Source of the DNA: Harmothoe impar
Taxonomy: Eukaryota; Annelida; Polychaeta; Phyllodocida; Polynoidae
DNA length: 64,000 nucleotides
Assembly (NCBI GenBank): GCA_947462335.1
Contig: OX381714.1
Span: 59,875,800-59,939,799 of the forward strand
Reading direction: 5' to 3'
Below the pieces are notes generated by a model, which saw only the letters and a program-made list of their open reading frames with translations, was not told the DNA's origin and searched no databases. The position numbers and the translations under genes are program-made. Shown piece after piece: positions 35,107-41,869 of this stretch (within the stretch, counting starts at the first letter, position 1; every line of letters starts with the position of its first letter).

Positions 35107-35120
35107 CCCTTATATACCCT
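35107..35120 (-). promoter_or_regulatory. Minus-strand TATA box for the Ala-rich gene
   Basis: The minus strand reads GGGTATATAAGGGG, a strong TATA box, about 120 bases upstream of the Met at 34987 and facing away from the plus-strand genes. Confidence 0.65.
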
Positions 35121-35620
35121 TACGCCCCGCCTTTTTTCAAGCCACCGGCCAGCTGCCCCTTCACGGCAGGTCTTTAGATCAGCCTTAAGTCGCTTACTAC
35201 GTGGCTCATCATCCCTCTAATCGCATTTTCCAGCCGCCAGCCGGCTGTCTGCTGATGACAGGCGAGGGTGATTTGTTTTTTTCTTTAGATATAAGCCGCT
35301 TACCACACGCGCACCCTCTAGTCACAGACAGAGTGACAGAAAGGGAGGGGGTCGCTTTGTTCACGCTACCTGTAGTTGTTTTTCTATACACACGCTGAGC
35401 CCATGACCCGTTAATCCTTTATACAGGTAACACGCGTTCAACTAATTACCCTATTGTATGACAGTCGGTACACGGATTTAATTTTAAACCGCCTTCCCAT
35501 CTGGGATCCATGTCTGGCGGGGTGGAAGGATCCAGCTGAAAAGTGTGATTAGGGCTTTTGTTTCTCTTATGCTAGCAGCAGGTCAGCATGCGACAGCTGA
35601 AAATGTCAGACTCGCCGCTC
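35121..35620. other. Divergent intergenic region of the Maverick left block
   Basis: About 500 bp separate the minus-strand TATA box from the plus-strand TATA box at 35622. Two 60-65-aa ORFs overlap here on opposite strands at about 35201-35398. Neither has a recognisable feature and I do not call them. Confidence 0.45.
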
Positions 35621-35621
35621 C

Positions 35622-35629
35622 TATAAAAG
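35622..35629 (+). promoter_or_regulatory. TATA box of the 216-aa ORF
   Basis: TATAAAAG followed by ACTGAGATGCG. Counting about 30 bases to a start site, the first ATG on the transcript is at 35847, the start of the 216-aa ORF. AAAAGACTG is shared with the box before the major capsid gene. Confidence 0.7.
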
Positions 35630-35846
35630 ACTGAGATGCGTCTCTCTTTCCACACACCCTTCTACCATCGCCGCCGACACCGCCACCGCCGGCCAGCCGA
35701 CCGCCGCCACCGCCTGCAGTCACCGCCATCACGCCAGCAGGGAATTTCGAGCTGAGTCTGCTTATTGCTTATTTTTTTTCTTTGAGCTTTTTGTTTTCTT
35801 AAATTTTTATTTTCACTCAGTCTTTTTTGTTTCGGAGGAAAGAAAT

Positions 35847-36497
35847 ATGGCGCTGCAGAGGGCGCGAGTTTCTAAAAGACGGTCGCGCGAACAAAGCGCT
35901 CTCCTCAACTGCCCGGCTATTTTTTTATCTCAAAGGAGAGAGCGTCACGTAGTTGAGGTTCACGCTTCTCTTGAGGCGTACCGAATTCTCGAGAAATGCA
36001 AAGCTGAGCGCCATCGTCGTTATACAAGAGCGGAAAAGGAAAACGTAGCGACATGGCCGAGAGCCGTCTTCTCAGAACAGCATTTACTCTACTATTGCAT
36101 AACAGCTGCTCTCAGCGCCCCCACTCGTTGGGCGTTTCATGAAAAGAAAGAGCGCCGCTACTCTCCTCACCCTGCCTCCTCTTATAAAGTGAGAATAAGT
36201 GCTATGAAACGATTCGACAAGCCGATCGGTTTCTTGGGAGCGACTGCAGCTCCCACTCGGTGGGCGCGCGTTGTGGCCGACGTGAACACGGTCTCTAAAC
36301 GTTTCGACGTCGTCACTTGTTATCCCGCATATTGCAACGCAGCCGAATTGAAGAAGATAGGGACGCACTATTTTAAACCATACGCTCCAATATGTATTTG
36401 TCACCGCCGCGCTCACACGCCTTATTGCTTTTTCGAGACGATCGTGTCACAACACAGAAATAGAAAAAAAAACGGCAAAGCGACGAGCTTTGCCTAA
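35847..36497 (+). CDS. Unrecognised basic 216-aa protein in the replicase position of the Maverick
   Basis: I do not recognise a family. The protein is basic, with Arg/Lys clusters at its start (RARVSKRRSR) and end (HRNRKKNGK). It carries an internal duplication: APTRWA at residues 91-96 and 135-140, and KRFD at 121-124 and 151-154. A Cys/His cluster lies near the C-terminus (C158, C163, C183, C185, H186, H190, C194) that could bind metal. It has its own TATA box 225 bp upstream and its start is the first ATG after it. It precedes the ATPase gene, where Mavericks often carry replication or accessory genes. With no polymerase in the element, a role in recruiting a helper or host replicase is an attractive guess, but nothing in the sequence shows it. 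An accessory host-interaction protein is equally possible. Confidence 0.6.
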   Translation: MALQRARVSKRRSREQSALLNCPAIFLSQRRERHVVEVHASLEAYRILEKCKAERHRRYTRAEKENVATWPRAVFSEQHLLYYCITAALSAPTRWAFHEKKERRYSPHPASSYKVRISAMKRFDKPIGFLGATAAPTRWARVVADVNTVSKRFDVVTCYPAYCNAAELKKIGTHYFKPYAPICICHRRAHTPYCFFETIVSQHRNRKKNGKATSFA

Positions 36498-36531
36498 ATG
36501 ATCAAAAAAAAAAACAAAAAAAAAAAACTAA

Positions 36532-36592
36532 TCTCCTCCTCCTCCTCCTCCTCCTCCTCCTCCTCCTCCTCCTCTTCTTCTTTTTTAAAAAA
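36532..36592. repeat. CTC trinucleotide repeat followed by A/T tract
   Basis: About 13 CTC units, then CTTCTTCTTTTTTAAAAAAAAAA, between the 216-aa ORF and the stem-loop. The 86-aa minus ORF over it is poly-Glu and is not called. Confidence 0.9.
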
Positions 36593-36602
36593 AAAATAAA
36601 TA

Positions 36603-36635
36603 TTTGTATCAGACTCCTCTGGAGTCTGATACAAA
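36603..36635. promoter_or_regulatory. Perfect 15-bp stem-loop between two Maverick genes
   Basis: TTTGTATCAGACTCC, loop TCT, GGAGTCTGATACAAA: a perfect stem with a 3-base loop, flanked by A/T-rich DNA. It lies about 105 bp after the 216-aa ORF and 210 bp before the ATPase. It may be an RNA processing or termination signal, or a cruciform; the function is unknown. Confidence 0.7.
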
Positions 36636-36717
36636 CATTTATGACTATTGAGTGAAAATAGAATTTTATCGCAAAAAAAAGTCACTTCTGCCGCCGCTAC
36701 TGTGACACCGGCCGGAA

Positions 36718-36735
36718 TCAATAAAAAGGTCGGCG
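36718..36735 (+). promoter_or_regulatory. Promoter-like motif upstream of the ATPase (AATAAAAAGGTCGGCGG)
   Basis: AATAAAAAG directly followed by GTCGGCGG. The same pieces, AAATAAAAAG and GGTCGGCG, recur before the major capsid gene at 41811-41838. The AATAAA could also end the transcript of the 216-aa gene. No ATG occurs between about 36750 and the ATPase start. Confidence 0.6.
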
Positions 36736-36842
36736 GACTTTTCTCCACAACCATTCACCACCGACCGTTCGAGTGAGAAACACAGCAGACAGTCAGACAC
36801 ACAACCGCTCTCTGACGCGTCCTGAAAAAAAAAAAAAAAAAA

Positions 36843-37562
36843 ATGTCCAGTAGTAAAAGCAAACTCTTCACAGAAATTCATTTCGACGCTCGACTACAAG
36901 GACCCTTTAGTTGTATCATTAGCGGTCCGTCGGGTTGTGGAAAATCGCGCTTGGTGGATCAATTTCTGAGCGACGTGAACAATTTGGTCACGCCGCCGGT
37001 GGAAAAGACTTTTTACCATTACGGCGAGTGGCAACCTCTGTTTGAAAAAATGGCAAATCGGTACGGTGTGGAATTCAGAGAAGGTCTTCCTAGCAAAGAG
37101 TCTATAGCGGGAGACGTGGAAGTAGCAGAAGACGCTGTACGACCCCACACTCTACTGATATTGGACGATCTGATGAGCAGTTCCAATCAGCAAGTGGTAG
37201 CCGACATCTTTACTAAATACTCGCATCACTGGAACGTGAGCGTCATATACATCACTCAGAACCTCTTCCAGAAATCACCCGACTTTCGAACTATGAGTCT
37301 GAACGCTCACTACATGATCGTTTTCAAGAACCCGCGCGACATGGGGCAAATAGCTAGTCTGTCTCGCCAGGTGTTTCCGTCCAACGCGGCGGCCCTCTCT
37401 AGTATATTTACCCATGAACTCAAGCGACCTCACTCATACCTCCTCCTGGACTTCAAGCAGTCAACACCTGACGATCTGAGAATACGCTCCTCTTTGACGG
37501 CCATACACTCTCAGCTAGTGTTCGTACCGCTAGACAAAAAAAAGAACAACAGAAAGCAGTAG
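36843..37562 (+). CDS. ATP: Maverick A32-like genome-packaging ATPase (FtsK/HerA superfamily)
   Basis: 239 aa. The Walker A motif GPSGCGKS is at residues 28-35 and Walker B LLILDD at 104-109, followed by the family-typical HHWNVSVIYITQNLF (129-142). The length and motif spacing fit Maverick/adintovirus packaging ATPases, which by family knowledge pump the genome into preformed capsids. The protein ends in a lysine-rich tail. The ATG follows directly on a run of about 18 A, as also seen (shorter) before the next gene. It is the first gene of a tightly packed plus-strand unit; the next gene starts nine bases after the stop. Confidence 0.95.
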   Translation: MSSSKSKLFTEIHFDARLQGPFSCIISGPSGCGKSRLVDQFLSDVNNLVTPPVEKTFYHYGEWQPLFEKMANRYGVEFREGLPSKESIAGDVEVAEDAVRPHTLLILDDLMSSSNQQVVADIFTKYSHHWNVSVIYITQNLFQKSPDFRTMSLNAHYMIVFKNPRDMGQIASLSRQVFPSNAAALSSIFTHELKRPHSYLLLDFKQSTPDDLRIRSSLTAIHSQLVFVPLDKKKNNRKQ

Positions 37563-37571
37563 CAAAAAAAA

Positions 37572-37904
37572 ATGTCTTCTCATCTACTCGAAAGACACTT
37601 TGGTACTCTCAAGCACTTAGCTAAGTGCTCGCCAAAGGACTGCTCGCATCTAATAGACTCTGGAAGCGACGAGCTGATCGCAGCGTTGAGTGAGATCTGT
37701 CACAATTTACTGGTAGGGAACATCCCGCTCAGCGACAAACAACTGGACAAGCTTCGAGAATCGGCTGACGTGTTGAGGGAGGTCGGCAAAAAATCTACGC
37801 CCATCAAAAAAAAGAGACGCGTCTTGGTACAAGAGGGAGGTTTCCTCATTCCGGCTCTCATAGGGATGGCCTTACCGCTTATAAAGAGCATTCTCCGTAT
37901 ATGA
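37572..37904 (+). CDS. Small conserved Maverick protein (KKKRRVLVQEGGF type)
   Basis: 110 aa. The N-terminal part is helical, with the pattern SHLIDSGSDELIAALSEICHN. It is followed by IPLSDKQLDKLRE, a basic KKKRRVLVQEGGF segment (about residues 84-95) and a short hydrophobic C-terminus. Proteins with this same order, ending in a lysine-rich stretch, VQ.GG and a hydrophobic tail, are widespread beside the capsid genes of Mavericks and adintoviruses. I recall them only as conserved proteins of unknown or virion-associated role. The ATG is preceded by nine A. The stop overlaps the next start as ATGA, which suggests coupled translation. Confidence 0.8.
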   Translation: MSSHLLERHFGTLKHLAKCSPKDCSHLIDSGSDELIAALSEICHNLLVGNIPLSDKQLDKLRESADVLREVGKKSTPIKKKRRVLVQEGGFLIPALIGMALPLIKSILRI

Positions 37905-39106
37905 GACACGTCATTCGACACCTACTCGCCGACAGCACCACCACCACCACCACCACCACCACTACCGCCACCACCAGCGTCATTGCCACCGGCGTCCCCA
38001 TGACGGACTCAGAGCAGCAACAACACTACAAACGTTTAGCGCTCGTGGATCCTGAGACGCTCTACAAATCATCACGAGCAGGTCTACTTCATCATGTGCC
38101 CGCTGCTGCTGCTACTACTAGCGCTGCTACTACTGCAGTCGCTGCTGCTAGTACTTCTACTGCTCCAAACCTTCCTCCTCTTCCTGATGAGCGCACTGAA
38201 AAGAACGAGAGTTCCGCTCCTGCCACCGCCGCCCGCCTACCCGCCGACATGGCCTATTACCACAAGCAGGCAGAGCAGTCCCTTCATCCCGACGCGGCCT
38301 TGCACCAGGTGCTACAGTTTATCTACAGGGACTTGGATTTAGTGTTGAACGACCCCACTTTGGAATCGCGCGAGAAAATGTTGAAATACCGAAGGTTGTT
38401 GAATAGATTGCAATTTTTTCTCGCGAATCCCCACAACAGCAACATCTCTTCGTCCTACTCTTCTTCGCCCCCGGCTCACCTCCGTCAGTCTGCTGAAGAG
38501 GCCAGCGCGTCCCTACTCGAGCGGTTGGCGAACCAAGTTCCCAAGAGGAGTCGCCGCCGGACCGTGGAGCTGTACAAACAATTGGAGAAATCCGGAGTGA
38601 TCAAGTGGAACGAGGACGGGGCGGTGCGCGAGATGTCGGGTCGGAGAATACCACCTGAGCATCGCATCAACATAGTGGACTTACTGAACGACGCCGCCAG
38701 GTTCAGGAAGACGGCGCCCAGACCGGCGGGCTACTCGCCGTTCACGAAAGCGCTGCGCGAAGCGGTTCCCACCACAGACGCCTTGATCGGAAACCATCTG
38801 TATAAAGCGAGCGGACCTGGCCAAAGTTTGGACACACGGCTTGCTGACAGAGGTCGGAAACGACCGAGCTTCGAATCGGAAGAAGGAGAAGCAGCAGCAG
38901 CAGCAGCAGCAGTAGCAGCAGCAGACTCTTCTCTGCAGGTGGTGGACGATCAATCCTCTGACGACGAGGAGGACGACCGTGAACTTTTCCAAACTCCGAC
39001 TTCCTATAGGAGCGCGCCGCGTAGTAAGAAAAGGAAAGCGCGCAACCGCCTAGCGGCGAGCTCGTCTTTCACGCCCTCAAGAGACCCGCGATGGGCAAAC
39101 CAGTGA
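37901..39106 (+). CDS. Conserved Maverick protein of unknown function with low-complexity N-terminus
   Basis: 401 aa. Residues 12-115 are low complexity (a Thr run coded by ACC repeats, then Ala/Thr/Pro). A helical segment follows (about 115-175, AEQSLHPDAALHQVLQF). The recognisable core is at about 218-300: KQLEKSGVIKWNEDGAV, RINIVDLLNDAARFRK and TTDALIGNHL. It matches my memory of a conserved Maverick protein with the pattern W-G-G-I, then NI-DL, then R/K-P-G-F, whose role is not settled. The C-terminus is acidic, then basic (RSKKRKARNR). It starts in a 4-base overlap with the previous gene and overlaps the integrase start by 16 bases. Confidence 0.82.
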   Translation: MRHVIRHLLADSTTTTTTTTTTATTSVIATGVPMTDSEQQQHYKRLALVDPETLYKSSRAGLLHHVPAAAATTSAATTAVAAASTSTAPNLPPLPDERTEKNESSAPATAARLPADMAYYHKQAEQSLHPDAALHQVLQFIYRDLDLVLNDPTLESREKMLKYRRLLNRLQFFLANPHNSNISSSYSSSPPAHLRQSAEEASASLLERLANQVPKRSRRRTVELYKQLEKSGVIKWNEDGAVREMSGRRIPPEHRINIVDLLNDAARFRKTAPRPAGYSPFTKALREAVPTTDALIGNHLYKASGPGQSLDTRLADRGRKRPSFESEEGEAAAAAAAVAAADSSLQVVDDQSSDDEEDDRELFQTPTSYRSAPRSKKRKARNRLAASSSFTPSRDPRWANQ

Positions 39107-40227
39107 AGAGACTGACCAAGAAGGAAAAAGAAAAGAAGCGCGTAGTAGCTAGATATACCGACGTCAAAGCGCCCTCCAGTTTCACTAGCGTGACTAAACT
39201 CCAGAAACAGCATTTTCGCCACCTGAACCCGGCCGTCATCCGAGATGCTTTAGTGTCGCTGGACGCCTACACTAAACATAAACCCATTCGGAGAAAATTC
39301 GCAAGGAACAAGACTATAACCGGCGCAATCGATCAGCAGTGGCAGATAGATCTGATGGACATGCAAGCTTTGGCGTCTCACAACGACCGCTTCCGGTACG
39401 TGGTGACGGCGATCGACGTTTTCTCTAGGTACGCGTGGGCCGTTCCCATTAAATCCAAGAGCGGCGCTGATGTCACCGAGGCCTTCCGAGAGATGACAGG
39501 CCCTGGCGAGAGACGACCGCGCACTGTTCAGACAGACAAGGGGAAAGAGTTTTTGAACAAGATCTTTCAAGATCACTTGAAGAGCGAGGGCATAGAGTTC
39601 TTCACTGGCGAGAACGACGACATCAAAGCTAGTCTAGTGGAGCGCTTGAACCGCAGTCTGAAGGAGAAGCTGTGGCGTTATTTCACACACAAGCGCACGT
39701 ATCGCTACGTAGACGTGCTGCACCATGTAGTGTCTTCTTACAATCGCACTCACCACAAGACATTGAAAATGGCGCCGGCTCAAGTCAGCTCGGAAAACAG
39801 CGAAACAGTTTTCTACCGACAAGATCTCCCAACTAACAAACAAATCGACGAAATATGGAAAAAGAAGAAAAAAACAAAGACGTCCGCCGTCGACGTCATC
39901 GCTCCGGGTGACAGAGTGAGGATGTTGAGAACTAAAGGCGCCTTCGACAAAGGGTACGAGGGAAACTGGCGCGAGGAAGTGGTCGACGTTGCTAAGACGT
40001 TGGGAAGCAGAGGGTTCGAGCTGAAAGACGACAAGGGCGAGGAGATAAAAGGCGTCTTCTACCCGGAAGAGGTTCAGAAGGTGTACAAGAGTCGTTACGA
40101 CAACAACTACCTGATAGACGAGGTGTTGCGCCGCAAGACCGTCGACGGTAAAGAGTTAGCTTTCGTACGTTGGTTAGGTTACGACGACAAGTTCAACGAG
40201 TGGATCCCCGTCAAAAAAATAACGTAA
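39091..40227 (+). CDS. INT: Maverick retroviral-type (rve) integrase with C-terminal chromodomain
   Basis: 378 aa, intact. The catalytic DD35E triad is visible: D87 (QWQIDLMDM), D149 (VQTDKGKEF) and E184 (SLVERLNRSLKEKLWRYF), with exactly 35 residues between D149 and E184 by numbering. Upstream is the family motif YTKHKPIRRKF. The C-terminal 341-378 is a chromodomain (IDEVLRRK, ELAFVRWLGYDDKFNEWIP), expected to guide integration to chromatin marks. By family knowledge it inserts the element and creates the 6-bp duplication, which is seen here. I see no clear N-terminal HHCC zinc domain. It sits in the middle of the virion gene unit, with four bases to the next start. Confidence 0.97.
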   Translation: MGKPVKRLTKKEKEKKRVVARYTDVKAPSSFTSVTKLQKQHFRHLNPAVIRDALVSLDAYTKHKPIRRKFARNKTITGAIDQQWQIDLMDMQALASHNDRFRYVVTAIDVFSRYAWAVPIKSKSGADVTEAFREMTGPGERRPRTVQTDKGKEFLNKIFQDHLKSEGIEFFTGENDDIKASLVERLNRSLKEKLWRYFTHKRTYRYVDVLHHVVSSYNRTHHKTLKMAPAQVSSENSETVFYRQDLPTNKQIDEIWKKKKKTKTSAVDVIAPGDRVRMLRTKGAFDKGYEGNWREEVVDVAKTLGSRGFELKDDKGEEIKGVFYPEEVQKVYKSRYDNNYLIDEVLRRKTVDGKELAFVRWLGYDDKFNEWIPVKKIT

Positions 40228-40231
40228 CAAA

Positions 40232-41350
40232 ATGAACATCACTCTACCTAGCAACAGCTCTATGGAGTATTATCCTGACAACAGCTTGACGTCTTTCCGA
40301 ACTCACTTCGACTCGCCGCTCCTTCTGCCCGAAGCGTACGAAGCGGCTCTGACTGAGATCATCCTCCCTACAGAATGGACTAACGTGCACGACGACGACT
40401 TGATCATCGTTGTTCCTCTGCGCACCAAAGGTTCGCTAGAGGAGGCGATCCAGGTTTTAAAAGAAACTAATTTCTCCGAAGGAAAAAAACCACAGGTAGA
40501 CTGGAAGAGAATGAAAAACGCGAACGGTCTGAGCAAGCTAACGTTCAGCTCAAAATTCCCGCTGAACTGGAAGGAAGCGAGCTATGTAACGGTGGAAGAG
40601 ATATCAGACACGTCGGAAGAGCAGCAATTGAAACCGGAAACAAAAAGGTTCAAGAGAGAGGTCGACTTGAGACAGAAGAATGCCGTATACAAGCAGTTCT
40701 TGTCCCCGGCGGTGAAGAAGAAGACGATCAGCCATCAAGCAAGACAGATGATCGAAAAGATGGAGAAGGACATGGGAGTGCGCAGTTTCATGCCAAACAT
40801 ATTCGAGATACCTCCTATTTTCACCGGAAGCAACCACACCCTAATCGAGCGCTTGAGTGAGACGTTGCGAGATGACAGACTAGAGGGCGACAGCTTCTTG
40901 CTCAAACCGATGCGGATCTTATCGTACGACGCCAAGACGAAACGCGTCACCATCAAACCGCCGAGACACTGTGCTGTCCTGCTGAGTCAGCATCTCGCAT
41001 GCGTTCTAGGCTTCGGAGAGAAGACGTGTTTCGCGTCGCCGACTACCGGCGCCTACTCGATGGATGTTTACGGGGACGTGCACTCTGTGTACATATACAC
41101 CGACATGATCCAGGAGAGACGTGTGGGCGACATGCAAGTGCCGCTGTTGCGCTGCGTGGCGGTGGACAGAGGCGGAAAGCGTCGAGGTGGCGTGCAAGCT
41201 ATCAGTTTTCCCCATTTGGATTATTTCCCCTTGAAATCCAAGAGGTTTACCGAGGTCGGCATCTATTTAAGAGACCGATCCGGTCATTCCATCCCATTCG
41301 GTAGAGGCGAGGTGACCGCGACACTTCATCTGAGACCTATTGAGCGCTGA
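40232..41350 (+). CDS. mCP: Minor capsid protein (penton-like single jelly-roll)
   Basis: 372 aa. The N-terminus carries the hallmark of Maverick/adintovirus minor capsid proteins: YYPDNSLTSFRTHFDSPLLL followed by YEAALTEIILPTEW (residues 13-49). The C-terminal half has the matching late motifs: VYIYTDMIQERRVGDMQVPL, LRCVAVDR, FTEVGIYLRDRSGHSIPF and VTATLHLRP at the end. By family knowledge it forms the capsid vertices. The middle (about 130-200) is charged and variable. It starts four bases after the integrase stop, with AACAAAATG context. Confidence 0.92.
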   Translation: MNITLPSNSSMEYYPDNSLTSFRTHFDSPLLLPEAYEAALTEIILPTEWTNVHDDDLIIVVPLRTKGSLEEAIQVLKETNFSEGKKPQVDWKRMKNANGLSKLTFSSKFPLNWKEASYVTVEEISDTSEEQQLKPETKRFKREVDLRQKNAVYKQFLSPAVKKKTISHQARQMIEKMEKDMGVRSFMPNIFEIPPIFTGSNHTLIERLSETLRDDRLEGDSFLLKPMRILSYDAKTKRVTIKPPRHCAVLLSQHLACVLGFGEKTCFASPTTGAYSMDVYGDVHSVYIYTDMIQERRVGDMQVPLLRCVAVDRGGKRRGGVQAISFPHLDYFPLKSKRFTEVGIYLRDRSGHSIPFGRGEVTATLHLRPIER

Positions 41351-41361
41351 AAGAGAAGAAA

Positions 41362-41790
41362 ATGATGCGTCAACGCGTTCCGTACTTTCCACCCAGGCGC
41401 ACCGTCGGCAGAGGGTACAGCGATTACTACAACGCGCAGCTGGGCAACGGCGTCAACGTGTACAGCGGGCGCTCTTTCCAGAGCGGGCACGGTTTAGGCG
41501 GCGCTCTGTTAGGTCTGATGCGCTCGGCTACCCCGCTATTGAAGTCGGTGGGAAAAACGCTGCTCCGCGCCGGTGTGGGCGTAGCTAAAGATGTGCTGGC
41601 GGGTCGGACTTTAAAGAGCAGCGTGAAAGACCGAGGCGCAGGCGCTCTGAAGAGACTGGCGAGTACGGCGTTCTCGGGAGGAAAGACGCCTGTCGCGTCT
41701 AAGAAAGGGTCGAAACGTCGTCGTGGGCATTCCCCTCAGACGGGCGGTGGCTCTTGCAAGAGACGTAGAGGGGATGTATTCGACCGGTAA
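41362..41790 (+). CDS. Core/membrane-active virion protein, adenovirus pX/pVI-like
   Basis: 142 aa, Gly/Arg/Lys-rich. After a Tyr/Asn-rich head comes a Gly-rich hydrophobic segment (GHGLGGALLGLMRSATPLL, about 43-61), then an amphipathic basic helix region (GKTLLRAGVGVAKDVLAG) and a strongly basic tail with two nuclear-localisation-like clusters (KKGSKRRR, KRRRG). This order is typical of the small virion core protein of Mavericks and adintoviruses and recalls adenoviral core or membrane-lytic precursors. It is a likely substrate of the protease encoded downstream. It closes the first gene unit; AATAAA follows at 41812. Confidence 0.78.
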   Translation: MMRQRVPYFPPRRTVGRGYSDYYNAQLGNGVNVYSGRSFQSGHGLGGALLGLMRSATPLLKSVGKTLLRAGVGVAKDVLAGRTLKSSVKDRGAGALKRLASTAFSGGKTPVASKKGSKRRRGHSPQTGGGSCKRRRGDVFDR

Positions 41791-41807
41791 GCGCCTAGGC
41801 GTTCAGG

Positions 41808-41838
41808 TATAAATAAAAAGACTGGAGGCGGTCGGCGT
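41808..41838 (+). promoter_or_regulatory. Combined TATA box and AATAAA before the major capsid gene
   Basis: TATAAATAAAAAG (41808-41820) contains both a TATA box and AATAAA. It is followed by ACTGGAGGCGGTCGGCG. AAATAAAAAG and GGTCGGCG are shared with the motif before the ATPase, and AAAAGACTG with the box before the 216-aa ORF. It would both end the upstream unit and start the capsid/protease unit. A 13-codon upstream ORF starts at 41854 in weak context and overlaps the capsid start. Confidence 0.65.
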
Positions 41839-41869
41839 CAGTCTGTCGGCCGCATGAAGAGAGAACACA

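Noticed and set aside
36494..36754. 86-aa minus-strand ORF with a poly-Glu run
   Set aside because: It is a translation of the CTC repeat and poly-T/A tracts and overlaps the ATPase promoter region.
34262..36842. A hidden DNA polymerase B, primase, Rep or other replicase in the left block of the Maverick
   Set aside because: I looked for family B motifs (DxxSLYP, YGDTDS-type), HUH and superfamily 3 helicase motifs in the available ORFs and saw none. The space is also too small for a family B polymerase.
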